Assembly: GCA_943736015.1 (NCBI GenBank)
Contig: OX031059.1
Span: forward strand, 19,530,001 to 19,594,000
Direction: 5' to 3'
DNA from: Tridacna crocea
Lineage: Eukaryota; Mollusca; Bivalvia; Cardiida; Cardiidae
Length of the DNA: 64,000 nt
A program made the position numbers and the translations under genes. The notes under the pieces were generated by a model, which saw only the letters and a program-made list of their open reading frames with translations, did no database searches and had not been told where the DNA came from. Below are positions 38,039-50,134 of this stretch, one piece after another. Each line of letters opens with the position of its first letter. The first letter of the stretch is position 1.

Positions 38039-38341
38039 CAATTATCGTACGTCAATCTATGGTTTCGGGAAAATGCGACGCCTGTGCATAGCTGGTATCA
38101 AAATGTCCTAAACTGAATCACGTTGGCAATGGCAATATGAAACATTTTTTTAGCTCATGCCAAGTAAGCTTCGAGCATCATTGGCCAACAGCATCTGAAT
38201 AGTCAAAGCAACAGTGATGACTACAGACGGTCATGCCAAGGCTTTAGTTGCCTACATGGATAGCCCGATCTTTTTACAATAAGGGGCGAATTTAAGAAAT
38301 ATCTTTTTTCGGGTGTCTGTCTTTAAGTTCATTTAGGAACA
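38039..38341. other. nothing recognised
   Basis: No feature seen. Confidence 0.5.
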
Positions 38342-38881
38342 GTTTAAAGGTAGGTATTTAGATTGTTCATATCTCACCAAATTAAAAAATATATATTTAC
38401 CACTGAAATTTAAATGAAGAAAACAATACAAATCATTAATAACTAAGAATCATAAAATTACAGGAAAATGATGGTATTCTTTTAAAAGGCTACGTAGCCT
38501 CTTAAGTTATCCTTAGATTTCGCGCCAAAAATCCAAAGAGCATTGTGGGAATGTTAAGCGACTGGCACGTGACTAATGACGCTTAAATTCCACAACATAA
38601 CAAACATTAATTATTTTCCATAATGTCTTCTTCGGACGCTATGTTTTAAGCTTTCTATGTGTATTTCCGGTATAGAAATGCTCATGTAAAAATAGATCGT
38701 GTTTCCCATCGGTGTCAACCTGGGCTGCAGTGAATCTCTAATTTCTCTTGTTGTCGGATGGTTTTCGACTACTGGGGTTATATGAAAGAAAATTACAAGG
38801 CTTTGGGAGTATAAGGATGATTTCTTTTTTTTGTGTGTGCTTTTATAAAATTTTCGTGCCAGAATCTGAAGGGCCACCTTG
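38342..38881 (+). mobile_element. family H element
   Basis: From TTTAAAGGTAGGTATTTAGA to TCTGAAGGGCCACCTT. Contains AAAGGCTACGTAGCC, CATTGTGGGAATGTTAAG and GTCGGATGGTTTTCGACTAC. The minus frame inside is a by-product. Confidence 0.8.
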
Positions 38882-39462
38882 AATTACTGCGTTTATTAGT
38901 TCAATCGTAGACAGAGTAAAGCGTTTGAATTGCGAGAAATCCACAGAACTCCTCAAGTATAATTAAATGATGAAAGGTACCATTAGATTTTGTTTGGAAC
39001 TCTGACAGTTTGATAAACACTGTAAAAGCGAGGTATTACGCAAAACCTTCCAGATTCTATAATTAATCGTCATTGATGACAACTATATATAAACTAATCG
39101 AAATTTGCTTTGCACGAAATACTTCACACGGTATTGTAAAGGTTGCAGGTGACAATCTTTAATATGAGCCATACTCCAACAAAATGGGGCTTAATGCATC
39201 ATCGTGATGGATGATACTAGGCAAGCCGTTCCAGTGCTACTGATCCATAAAAAAAACATTTTGTGTACCAACTGGCTGAATCATAAGGTAAAGTGGTCCT
39301 TTGAGCTGCAGAAAATTGCCCAATGGCTAAACGTATCGACTCTGGTCAGCCATAACGATGTAATGACTTGCTTGGTATCAAAGAGATGCGATAAAAAACT
39401 TTTTGTAATATAATATGAAATTTTTTTCTCAATCTGTGAAAACGATTAATCCTTCGATTGTA
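38882..39462. other. spacer between inverted family H copies
   Basis: Includes half of a family E element at about 39163-39353 (GAGCCATACTCCAACAAAAT, GCTTAATGCATCATCGTGAT). Confidence 0.55.
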
Positions 39463-40013
39463 AAGGTGGCCCTTCAGATTTTGGGACGAAAATTTTACAT
39501 AAATACAAAAAAATCATCCCTCTACTCCCAAAGCCTTATAATTTTCACTCATTAAACTCCAGTAGTCGAAAACCATCCGCCAACTAGATAAATTAGATAT
39601 TTACTACAGCCCAGGTCGACACTGAATGGAAACGCAGTCTATCTTTACATGAGCAACTCGCTCATTTACATACCGGAAATATACAGACGAAGCTTCAAAC
39701 ATAGCATCCGAAATTCTAGAGATCATGGAAAATAATTACGCGTTTGTTATGTTATGGAATTTAATAGTCATTTGTCACGTGCAAGTCACTTAACATTCCC
39801 ACGATGCTTTTTTTTATTTTGGCGGGAAATCTAAAAATAGCTTAAGAGGCTACGTAGCCTTTTAAGGGAATACCACCAAAAAGAAGATTTTTTTTCGTAT
39901 TTTTATGATCCTTAATTACTAATGATTTGTATTGTTTTTTACATAAATTTCAGTGACATATATATTTTTTGATTTGGTGTGATGTGAAAATTCTAAATAC
40001 CCACCTTTAAGAG
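39463..40013 (-). mobile_element. family H element, inverted
   Basis: Inverse of the copy at 38342, beginning AAGGTGGCCCTTCAG and ending AAATACCCACCTTTAA. It carries a different set of small changes. Confidence 0.82.
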
Positions 40014-40244
40014 CGTTTTGTGCATTTCATATATGTACCCGATAAGTAATGAGTATTCAAACTTTATCTCAAGTCAAAGGCCTAATTTTTTAGAATGAAA
40101 GGAAGCGACCAGGGGAAATGTAAAGTTTATATTAGGAACAGAAAAGTGGCGGAACATTTGGAATGATAGCGAATGGGCTACCGTCGTGATTTATGGAACA
40201 GATTTTGAACAGCGGAATGACACACCTGGCAGGCGAAGGGGAAC

Positions 40245-40573
40245 GGATAAAAGCCCACTGGGACAAAAGCCCAGTAGGACAAAAGCCCACTGGACAAAAG
40301 CCCACTGCTAATTTTGGCAGGGAGTACAAAAGCCCACTGCTTATAAGAAATTGTTAGATTGTTAGACAATCTTTTTTTTTTTTATCATTTTTGTAAGAAA
40401 GCATTTTTTACTTTTCACATATCGTTTTCTACTCTTCTAAAACCAAGTCACATCATTCACGGATTTTTCACGGATACATTATTATAACTAAAAGTGGGAT
40501 TTTGTCCAAGTGGGTTTTTGTCCTACTGGGCTTTTGTCCAGTGGGCTTTTATCCCGGTGGGCTTTTGTCCTAC
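40245..40573. repeat. element with tandem GTGGGCTTTTGTCC ends
   Basis: The left end (40245-40340) has five AAAAGCCCAC/AAAAGCCCAG units and the right end (40494-40573) five inverse GGGCTTTTGTCC units. The spacer is AT-rich. Confidence 0.72.
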
Positions 40574-40789
40574 ACTCGCTGGCGACATGGTGGTGGTACA
40601 TAAAGTGCAATCTAAGCAGAAGAAGACTTGTTGTTGTACATTCGGTCTCTGCCATACTTACCCAGCCTTTCTCCGAATTTCAGACATCTGATGTCAGTGT
40701 ATCCATAGTTACAAAGTTTTTACAAAACATTGCGCGAATGTGGCCATTGGTCAGGAAGACCATACACATTAGACTCTCTCTGAGTCGTG

Positions 40790-41066
40790 GCCGGTGTAAT
40801 GCGGAGAAATGACCATACCCTACAAAATGACCCATGGGTCATTTCTCTACGTATTGGAATGACCCATTGGTCATTTCTCTATGTAGAGGAATGACCCTGG
40901 TCATTATTCTGCGTATTGGAATGACCTATTGGTCATTTCTCAACGTAGAATAATGACCTGGATCATTCCTCTACGTAGTGAAATGACTTCTGGGGTCATT
41001 TCTCTACGTAGAATATTGACCGGGGTCATTTTGTAGGGAAGGGTCATTTCTCTGCATTACACCGGC
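40790..41066. mobile_element. 277-bp multi-hairpin MITE
   Basis: Ends GCCGGTGTAATGCGGAGAAA and GCCGGTGTAATGCAGAGAAA (right inverted). Between them lie about six small palindromes of AATGACC ... GGTCATT, separated by CTACGTA-like links. Confidence 0.83.
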
Positions 41067-41757
41067 TGTAGTATGAGTAGGCCGTGGACCATGTCAGCAG
41101 AACTGCGATGGACTGGCAACCTGACCTCTTTTCAGATCGTAGTCTGCGCATGTCATATTCTCTGAAGATTTGACCTGTCTGCTATGGCACATCCCTGTCC
41201 TGTGCATGATAAAATTTCTGTCCAAATTTCCTAAACATTGAATTATTTCAAACGGGGAAAATAGTTTTTACAAATACTAATGTTTTACTGCACATCTTTC
41301 AATACAGGGTCTAAATATAGACGCTAAAGAAACCATGATTTGTGCAGAATTTTTCCACATGCTTATCAAAAAGAAATGTCTTATACCGAAGCCATTTCCC
41401 AAGTCTATACGAGCTGGTTTTATAAATTACTGTAGTGTTTTATTTAAAAGTAAATGTTTATTTTATTTTGAAATTCAAAGTAACAGTTGTCGTTTTGAAA
41501 AGTAGGCCGCTTGTGCACCCACAATGCCAAAATCAGATAGGTAATTATTTGAATGTGCCACTTAGCGGAAAATAATGTTACACAAAAGAGTGTGGTTATG
41601 GTTACTAGCTACACCGCACCTACATGTGTACGTGTCTGTGCAGTCTAGCTAGTAGCCTTACTCATCAGTAAAGAGGCAAAGGAGAGAGTCCATACAGCAA
41701 CCATTGCTCAACACGACCGCTTAGCAAATCTTGAGTATTATATGGAGTGCAACACAC
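41067..41757. other. nothing recognised
   Basis: No feature seen. Confidence 0.5.
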
Positions 41758-41997
41758 GAAAAGGTGCATTCGGACATTTGCGTAAAGTGTCGTCTCGCAT
41801 TAGCCTGCTCTGTCCGCGCAGGCTAATCCGAGAAGGCACTTTACGACTATATTGGATTTTGTGCTAGAGTAAACTTGCGTTAAACAGAAAATCGCATAAA
41901 ACCGGAAAGTGTCGTTTCGGATTAGCCTGTGCGGACGGCACAGACTGATCCGAGACGACACTACGCAAATGTCCGAATGACCCTTTTCGCGTGTTGC
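41758..41997. mobile_element. family F MITE, best copy
   Basis: Ends TGCAACACACGAAAAGG / TGCAACACGCGAAAAGG (right end inverted). Two internal hairpins of GATTAGCCTG ... CAGGCTAATCCGAG type. Confidence 0.85.
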
Positions 41998-42235
41998 AAG
42001 CCATTTATATCACTTCAAATTTCTGATCTATTGTTAGGTTTTCCGAATGAATTGTAGCTCTCTGCCTCTTGTAATTATGGCTTGTGAAGTATACTTGATG
42101 TTACAAAAATTATAAACTACTACAAAATCCTCATAATGCATTACGTTTTATAAATGCACTACAAATAAACTGATGTGGTTTCTTGTTTTACATTTTCTTT
42201 TCCCTTTGTAAGTTAATCTTGTAATTACAAGATTT

Positions 42236-42545
42236 ACTCACTTTCTGCTCTAGTTGTATTGTGTATAGACCGGTAGGGAGGATGATAGAGGAAAACCCAG
42301 TTACAAGGATTTGGGTCCAAGACCTTAGATCTTCTTCGAAAGGACAAACCTCTGTGAGCTTTTATGTGCCTAGCGTGGAACTCACGCAAAACCACCCTAG
42401 ATTTACTTACAAATTCAGTCCGATTTGGTCGGAAAACACTAAAAGTTATAGTCTCTGGCAAATCCGAGTCCAGAAAAAGGGATTCGAGCCCTACACCTTC
42501 GAACTGATAGTCTTGTGCTTACTACTATACCAAGTGCTGTTCCAT
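42236..42545 (-). repeat. tRNA-derived SINE
   Basis: On the minus strand box A-like TTGGTATAGTAGTAAGC (about 42517-42533) is followed by box B-like GGGCTCGAATCCC (about 42479-42491), then a body of about 240 bases. The frames on both strands here are by-products. Confidence 0.6.
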
Positions 42546-42659
42546 CAAACAGTGTAAGGAACTACCGGAAACAATGTTTAGTACTTCCGTTCGGTCATAA
42601 AACACCACATGTTACAAACTTATGACGATATTAACACCATTAGTAATAACTGGGTTTTT

Positions 42660-42843
42660 TTAACCTTAACGGAACAATCCCAAAGGTATAACCGAGGTGG
42701 AAAAGGATTTAGAAAACATCGTGGGAAAAGTTTTCTTTCCGTTTGGAGACACATTGCTTAATATGGAGAAAATCTATATTTGTCCTCTGCAAATGGTTTG
42801 AATTTGTATGAACCAAAAGTTTTGTCGTTTAGTAAAGAGTTAA
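42660..42843 (+). mobile_element. family A, hairpin right arm deleted
   Basis: Forward, TTAA at both ends. Only the outer left arm (CATCGTGGGAAAAG) remains. Confidence 0.75.
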
Positions 42844-43258
42844 TTCAGTGAGGCTGGATTTATTAGGGCTATAAACCCCAATGAAGCATTCGAAATATTT
42901 GTGTATGCGTTGCGAAGATGGGCAATAAAGCTCGAATATGCGCTCGATCTATTCTAGTATTTTACATGATTTTACATTAAAAATACTGCTGTGAGGTTAG
43001 ATACATTACTAAAATCTTATGAATAAATTGAACTTATACGGTAGATTCAAGCGATGTGTTTTAAATCGCTTTCAACATTATTTCAACCATTTGGAGCTCA
43101 ATAATTTACGTGCTTTCGTTGAGATATTCACTAATTATTCTAAATTGTTCTAGAGATACTTTCATTCTTAAGGACATTCTAAATAATCTTCAAAGGAACA
43201 TAGTTTCTAAATTTAGAAAGTATTCAGTTTTTGACTCGGCTGAACCATTTGGTTATAG
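42844..43258. other. nothing recognised
   Basis: AT-rich, no feature seen. Confidence 0.5.
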
Positions 43259-43350
43259 TTAACCCACTGAGTGCTAAGCATAGCTTATGTTGTCATTTTT
43301 TAACTGTATAGACCAAGATCAGACTTTATAATTGTGAGGTACTTGTTCTG
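43259..43350 (+). repeat. decayed family B
   Basis: TTAACCCACTGAGTGCTAAG and a one-armed hairpin TAGACCAAGATCAGACTTT. Confidence 0.5.
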
Positions 43351-43634
43351 TACAGGCGAAAACAAAGACTCCGACAACTTTGTGATGTATAAGCAATAGT
43401 GCGTTGTGTCAATACTTCAAAAATTACACACAGTATTGAATCATTAATCCAAGTAACACATAAATAGAGGATAATCAACTAGTCGCGTGTCGAAATTAGA
43501 AAAATGTCACCCGAATGGGTTCGATACGTTTGAAAAACTCGCTCGAATCAACTGGTTGTGTGCTACAATAATAAATCTGTCACTACAGTGGGTTGCTATG
43601 CGGTTGACAAAACCGAGTGCGAAGGATGAAGTTT

Positions 43635-43847
43635 TTAACCCATTACCGCACAATCCCATCTTTTGACGACCCTGAGAAAGAAGCCGTTAGAAAACATGTG
43701 GGAAAAGGAGAAAATGCTGGTAACCAGCATTTTCTCCTTTTCCCACAATGTTTTTTAATTTCAAATTTTCAGTCACTTTTATTTTGTCGTCTGCAAATGC
43801 TTTCGATTTGAACAAGCCAAAAAGTTTGTGGCTTGGTAATAAGTTAA
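43635..43847 (+). mobile_element. family A TTAA MITE
   Basis: Forward, TTAA at both ends, hairpin perfect over the inner 24 bases. A short deletion follows the right arm (CAATGTTTTTTAATTTC). Confidence 0.85.
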
Positions 43848-44214
43848 CTGCATCAGTCCCCATTCAAGTGACAGATTTTTAATTTTACACACCAGAAGTT
43901 GATCATAGTATTTATTATGTTCCTAATTCACCTTTTTTTATTGTAACAATTACCAAGAATGGTACAAGATGAGCAATATATGAAAAAACTAGTTCCGGTA
44001 AACATTCTATATCATCACCAGTGACGATACCATAAATAACATCACTGCTGGTGTTTTTATGGTAAAATCCAAGTAATTCACTGATAGGAATATGATAAAA
44101 ATCACATCATCGCAGAAAAAAAGATGGATTGTGGGACCAGGCTTTTATTGCCGTTTCACGGAAATGCTGTAAAAATTGTTCTCGAACAATATGCAAATTT
44201 GACCTCATGTAACT
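43848..44214 (-). other. possible 3' UTR
   Basis: Lies after the candidate terminal exon. AATAAA on the minus strand occurs at 43937-43942 and 43911-43916. An open frame here lacks a start and an acceptor that would link it to the exon. Confidence 0.3.
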
Positions 44215-44372
44215 TCAGCACAATGCATGGTTGTGTTGCGGAACTGTAACCGATCTACCAGCTATGCCCTGAAACGAGTGCTCCAAACCTGTAGCCGATA
44301 TATCGTCTAAGCCAAGAAAATTTACAGAACCATCAACTATACTTTCATCAATGGTCTGCGCAAAGATGGTGT
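44215..44372 (-). CDS. candidate terminal exon of an unrecognised gene
   Basis: The minus strand shows a strong polypyrimidine tract and acceptor (TTTCTTGTTTTAG) followed by 52 open codons and a stop. The predicted end contains AQTIDESIVDGSVNFLGL and then GLEHSFQGIAG, ending HNHALC. The composition is more protein-like and less AT-driven than neighbouring frames, and poly(A) signals follow at a sensible distance. No upstream exon was identified and the family is unknown. Chance cannot be excluded. Confidence 0.3.
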
Positions 44373-47229
44373 CTAAAACAAGAAAAAAAATCAAAACATG
44401 TCTAAATCAAGTTGCCTTCTCTGTTCTTTTACGTAGACTGTGCATAGCAGAAAACACAGAGTTGTTTGGTAAAGTGTAAAACATGTCTATTGCGGGAAAC
44501 TTTTATATAAATATTGGGAAATACAATGAAATAACAATTACTACAAGAATCATTCATGACTGCGAGACGGAGAAACCACGTGAAATATAAATCTTGTCTA
44601 CTGCTATTGTTTGAGACATTATGGTTTGTTGAATCAGTATTCTGTCTTGTACATGTCACAATAAAAATAACTAACATGATGTCGTGACGTAATAAGAAAG
44701 AAAGCAAACAGATGGTAGTTCTTGCAATTAGAATTGTCTTTAATGATTGAAATGACTTCATATAGGCGCCAAGTGTTAAAACCTATGTTCTATAACGCGA
44801 TCGAATCTCAATGCAGGTAGTGCAATGAAAAAGTTTATTTCATCAGCTTGTGAAACAAATTATATATTATATTTCCTGTGATTATTTTGTCAACGAATGC
44901 CACTTTTAAAACTAGTGATCTTAAGTAGAACAAAAGAAGCAGTTCCAGATTTTCGGCTGGAGGAAAATATTCACTGTGACGGGAAAATAATTCCCCAGCT
45001 TAAATTAAGACATTTCTTTACCCATTTCTACAAATAGAAACTTGAAATATAAAATAAATCTACACTTTACATCATCACTTCACAGCGAACACAGCCATGG
45101 CAAAACTTGGCACTAAGATAACACACAAAAACCGACAGGAACCAAACAACTTAAACAAGTGTACAAAAAGCTGAGAAAATCAAATTTTATAGTCGGGAGA
45201 CTGACAAATAGACAGGCAGATAAACACCAAGAATCGGAGCTCTTCCGCTGTAAGTTGCGACAAAGATCTTTATAACAAAGAAAGCCTTTATAGATCGTGA
45301 TTAGGAACTGTATCATCTTGCTCTGACCATATTTCCGGTGTATAATTGGCACAAAAGTTGTGCCTGTCTATACTAGTGTTTATTTATTTATTTATTCAAT
45401 CCAATAACAAGATCCATTAACTCGGCACGAAAAAAGGACTCTGTTCGCCTGTCTAAAACTACTTTTGTTGTGTAATGAAAGAAATAGACGGGCACTTTAT
45501 TCTTTCAGCGCGAAATTTATCAACTCTGCCTCTTTTGACAGCTAGAGATACAACGCTGAAACTTAAAGGAACTATATACGTTATAAACTTGACGTAACAA
45601 GCGGACCAAAAAGATCTAAGAGCAAACTGCACTTTCTGTGCGGTTTGCCCTTAATCTATGCTGTACGAAAAAAACCTCTGTTTCCACCTATGACGTTGAA
45701 AGGGTACCGTTAAATGAAGTCTACACTTTCTTGATTGGCCGTCTTATCACGTCAGTTTTCGTGACTTCTTTCCCCCACAATTATCGGTTTGTAAGATGAA
45801 GCAGGACTGCTGCACGATATGTCTGTCGCGAATCATTAACTGCCAGAACTTTGAGGTATGCTAGCACCTGCAGTGTGTTCTACAACGCCTTTAAGTGCAT
45901 AGTGACTTATGTTTATTTCTTCGATCGCCAGATGTATAGGCATGACTTCATTCGACGGCTGTAATGCAATCCACTGTACACAGAATACTTTTAAGAAATC
46001 TTTTAGAGACTTGACTAAACAAGCGGCTGGAGCACATCTTGGACATTCTTGCAAAGTCTGATCTTGATTATACTATACGTAAATTCCCTTTCGATTACTT
46101 TATGGAGCTTTTTTAAAGCTGTTATACATATGAGTGCATCGTTACAGGGTGTCGCTTGCAGAGGTCATAGCACAAAGGTGTACGGGTAGATAAATGTTGC
46201 GCCATCGATGTAAGGCCAACAAACCTTGTTGAATTTGATCGATTATACTGTTTAGTTGTTCATATTGATTTGAATAAATTACCGATATTTATGGCCCCAG
46301 AGAATAAAAAAAAGAACACAGATATTTGTCTTAGGAACCGAATTTTAGGAAGACACAAACATCGTCATGGACAAAAATGTCCCCAATGACGGGAAGTCAC
46401 GAATCATTGTGGCTGACCTACTTCAAGAATAATAACAACATCCCATTTAAAACAGAATTTTAAATGTACCCGTGCGGTAAAGACAATGGCGTCAAGGTTT
46501 TTGTTTTCTAACGTTTTCTCAGCGATCTTTTTACATTCAAAAATGGATTGTTGATGCATAATGCAGGCTTACTACATGTATTTCAAAGAGGATCGGTGCT
46601 TGTTTTAGTTTTCAATCAGAAAAAAAAAGTATATCCAGTCAACCCAATTCGATCACTCAGATTTGTAAGCATCAACAATTACTGTCTAACAGCGCCTTAC
46701 GAAAAACAGCTGAAGATATCTACTTTTGCTCAAACAAAAGCTTCATGAAAACGCTTAGTTTAACAAGTGTTTATTTCAGACAAAACCCGCTTCCGGTTTT
46801 CCTCATAGATAGTATGCGCCAATGCAACAATAAATTGAACTGCAACAAGGTGTCTGCGAGATTTCTTCCGGATAGTAGCATCAAAAGTATAGTCCCATGA
46901 GAAATTTTACAAGAGCATTTCTGTCGCAATGTTTCCTGGAGCTGAGAGGTACTGGTGGTGTGTAACGTAGATTTGCTTCAAATTTGAGCAGTAGGGGACC
47001 ACTTAAATGTTTTTTGTTGCATGTTGACGGGACTATATCACTGGAAAAAATACTTAGGGTCATGGCTGTGAACAGTCGTCATGAGAAGACCAAATTCTAG
47101 GGTGCCTTTCTTGATTGAGATTTAAAGAAAAACTTAATCCATTGTCGAATGACATTTTTTTTTTCATTCATTGAAAGATTTCGGATATTCTTTTGAGAAT
47201 AGTAGACAAAGAATCAATATGTTTGCCAT
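44373..47229. other. mostly unique sequence, no gene recognised
   Basis: About 2.9 kb low in repeats. A family B hairpin lies at 45601-45665 (AAACTGCACTTTCTGTGCGG), with a fragment at about 46053-46075. Frames at 44429-44761, 45113-45352, 45836-46054, 46548-46748 and 46881-47063 have no recognised product. Exons of unknown genes could hide here. Confidence 0.4.
45601..45665 (+). repeat. decayed family B hairpin
   Basis: GATCTAAGAGCAAACTGCAC ... GTGCGGTTTGCCCTTAATC. Confidence 0.55.
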
Positions 47230-47445
47230 TCACCCTTATCCTGCTAAACAAAAAAAATGAAATTTTCAAGCCATTAGCAAAAATCCGAATGTTGGCTATT
47301 CCAAAGCTGTTTTCGAGGGAAAGGTAGCTCCTTATTGGAAAGTGTATATCGAAGTTCAGACTGCACGTTCTGTGCAGTCTGATCTTGATCTACACGTTCC
47401 GCAAAAGGTCCTTTATTCCCGCGATTTGTTAAGCTGCGAAGATGG
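47230..47445 (-). mobile_element. family B
   Basis: Starts CACCCTTATCCTGCTAAAC. Hairpin at about 47340-47398 (GTTCAGACTGCACGTTCTGT). Confidence 0.7.
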
Positions 47446-47740
47446 TCAACTCTTCTCTACATGTACTTTCAAAGTGTCAAAAACCGATCACGTGACACCA
47501 TAATAAGCTAGTTTCTTTATATTTCGACTCAAATATACAACAACCTCGTAGAAGAAGTGTGATATCATTGGCTGCTTTCTATCTTATCATCATTTAATCA
47601 ATGGAAGACGTAGTTCCAAACATCCTCAGATAAAGATGTCATAAATCAGATTATGCTGCTTATCTAAATTGAATTAGCGGAAAATCTGACCGTTATCACG
47701 AAGCTTTGAGGTCATTCCCTGTTTAACCGTCGTTTAACTC

Positions 47741-47943
47741 TGTAACTCTTATCCTGCTAAATAACTGAAAGGAAAGTTTCAATTCAATTGTAAAACCTCA
47801 AACATTGCTTGGTAATTAAGTTTTGGGGAATGATATCTCCTTATCGGACAGTGTAGATCCAAGATCAGACTGCACATTCTGTGCAGTCTGATCTTGATCT
47901 ACTCTGTCCGCAGAAGGTCGATGAGTCACGTTAGGCAGCTTAA
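47741..47943 (-). mobile_element. family B
   Basis: Starts TGTAACTCTTATCCTGCTAA, right TTAA at 47940-47943. Hairpin GTGTAGATCCAAGATCAGAC / GTCTGATCTTGATCTAC. Confidence 0.78.
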
Positions 47944-48337
47944 CGTTGTTAAAAGAATGCTTAATTTACTTTTGAATTTAGAAAGCAACACAACTCCTCT
48001 CTGATTGAACCACGCGGTTAAGTAAAGTCACGTGTCCTATATTGTACTATTGAGTCACATAAGGCCCCAAGCATTTTGTAAGTAAAAATATTTAATGATA
48101 AAAATTGTGCACCAATAGGGCGTCGTACGAAACTGCAACTTTTTTTTACTCACAAAGTGTCGAAATTTTCACGGCTTAGTACAAAAGTTCTCAAGCTAAG
48201 CCGCTTTTAAATCTCTAGGGTTCTACATTTCAAAGTACATGTAAGGCATTATCTGATTGGCTTATTCAAGTGGTTTAATCAAATTCGAGTTGTGTTGCTT
48301 TCTAAATTCAAAAGTAGACTAAGGATACTTTTAGTTC

Positions 48338-48542
48338 TTAAGCTGCAAAGTGTCGACTCAACGATCTTCTGCAGATAGTGTAGATCAAGATCAGAATGCA
48401 CAGCATGTGCAGTCTGATCCTGGATCTACGCTGTCCCGATACGAAGGTATTTTCCCCCAAAATATACCTTAGGGGTAACACCATTTCGGTTATTACTATC
48501 ACCCTTAATGTTTCATTTCATTTAATGAGCATGTCAAGGGCT
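48338..48542 (+). mobile_element. family B
   Basis: Left TTAAGCTGCAAAGTGTCG. Hairpin at 48373-48435. It abuts the next copy. Confidence 0.72.
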
Positions 48543-48743
48543 CACCCATAGGCGACTCACTGACCTTTTGCGGACAGTGTAGATCAAGATCAGACTGCAC
48601 AGAACGTTCAGTCTGATCTCTGATCTACACTGTCCGATTAGGACATAGTTTCGCACAAACAATTACCGTCGGAATAGCAAAATTGCGAGTTTTCCTATCG
48701 GTTTGAATGTTCATTTCATTTATCTTAGCAGGTTTTGGCTTAA
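48543..48743 (+). mobile_element. family B, head-to-tail with the previous copy
   Basis: GCGACTCACTGACCTTTTGC, then the hairpin GGACAGTGTAGATCAAGATC. Right TTAA at 48740-48743. Confidence 0.75.
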
Positions 48744-48927
48744 GAACAATTGGTGAACACGGTCCTCTTGGATGCGTCTTACCAACAACTTCAGGATACT
48801 GACATACTTGTTGTAGAGTCTAATCTTGATTTTTCGACAAAAATCAACAAGGAAATGTTCTGGAATGTTTATTGTCAACACCATTTCTTAATTACATCAT
48901 TTTTTTTTTTTCAAACAGTTACATATG

Positions 48928-49155
48928 TTAAGTTACGACCCTGAGGAAAAAGGTTTTTCAAAAGATTTAAAAGGAGAGAAAACAAACAACAATTTTTCAA
49001 GGAGAGAAAACAAACAACAATTTTTCTTTTTCCCCCAATGTTTTTTCAACCTTTCAAGGACAAATACCATCACTTTCGCCAAACCGAAGCTGTCGTCAGC
49101 AAAAGCTTTCAATATGGACGAGACTATATTAATTTCGTCCTCTGGTAAGGAGACA
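48928..49155 (+). mobile_element. decayed family A with internal duplication
   Basis: Forward (TTACGACCCTGAGGAAAAAG). The left hairpin arm is replaced by two copies of AGGAGAGAAAACAAACAACA. Confidence 0.6.
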
Positions 49156-49679
49156 ATATGTCCGTGTCCTCCATCGCTTTCCCAGACCTTAGCCCATTCC
49201 ATTGTTTACCTGTTACCTCATTGTGGTCATGTGATATCGGTCTGTATGTCTGCTTCGGCGATCTTTTCCCCTCTTAAAAACTGACCACAAGAATGACTTC
49301 TAAAAACACTTTGTCGATTGAAGGCTTTGTAAAAAGTCCATTGGCACAAATGATTTGTAACGTGCAAATTCATTGTTAAAGTTTCCGCAAAATATTGTTA
49401 CGGAACAAGTGAAAGCCAAATATTTCGCAGTATACAGATGGAATTATATTGTAAAAGAAGTTTGTGTCCAGCCTAAGGTGCATTTGGACAGTAGTGTGGG
49501 AAAAAGAACTAATCTCTATGGCCAGAAAGTTACCTAATCCCCTCACAGTTTCTCAAGGCTATCTACTGCCTTGGTCATACGTGTTTGGCAATGGGTGGAG
49601 TCTTTATGATTCTTCTGAATCATCTGATATGCTATAGTCAATACTGTCTTATGCAATTAACAAGGAACAAATGAACATT
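49156..49679. other. nothing recognised
   Basis: No feature seen. Confidence 0.5.
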
Positions 49680-50105
49680 TCACCTTTACCAACGAATCCC
49701 GTGATTTAACCCTTAACCTGCCAAACAAGTGAAATAAAATTTTCAAAGCCGACTGTGCAGTCTGATCTTGATCTACACTGCCTGCGAAGGGTCGGTGAGT
49801 CGCGCTTGGCAGTCTAAGGGTGAACAACCCTGGAAAAATGAAAATTCGAAAACAAGGAGGGAAAAGAATAATGCTGGTAACTACCATATTTTCCTATCTT
49901 TACAATGTTTTCTACCCTCTCTATAGACAACTCACAATTCAAGCAATGCTTTCCGCCCTTTTCACGACCAATTCAGCCCTATGAGCGATCTTGCCAACCC
50001 TTTCAAAGACACATCTTATCATTTCAGCTACATCTTATTTTTTCGTCTGCAAATGCTTTCGATTCAGACAGCCTGAAGAAGTTTTGTCGTCTGCTACAGA
50101 GTTAA
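49680..50105 (+). mobile_element. family A split by family B
   Basis: Forward. Left part CACCTTTACCAACGAATCCC, then the nested copy, then ACAACCCTGGAAAAATG and a decayed hairpin (ATAATGCTGGTAACTACC). Right TTAA lies 29 bases below the stop codon of the membrane protein gene. Confidence 0.65.
49706..49824 (+). mobile_element. truncated family B nested in family A
   Basis: TTAACCCTTAACCTGCCAAA to CGCGCTTGGCAGTCTAAGGG. One hairpin arm is deleted (GACTGTGCAGTCTGATC). Confidence 0.72.
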
Positions 50106-50134
50106 GTACAGTGGATAAATGATGCAGTCCTCAA

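Noticed and set aside
40178-40369. Repeat proteins with WAFVPVGF / GLLSSG units
   Set aside because: Translations of the GTGGGCTTTTGTCC tandem ends in different frames. The same peptide appears on the other strand at 40494.
42234-42557. Overlapping 75- and 98-codon genes
   Set aside because: Both lie on a tRNA-derived SINE with boxes A and B on the minus strand.
45799-45858. Start of a RING-finger gene on the plus strand (MKQDCCTICLSRIINCQNFE)
   Set aside because: Only one CxxC pair is visible, a stop follows at once unless a weak GTATGC donor is used, and no second exon was found.
45836-46054. 72-codon minus frame ending ASIPQSSGS
   Set aside because: Reads like protein in places and has a possible acceptor, but no start context, homology or partner exon supports it.
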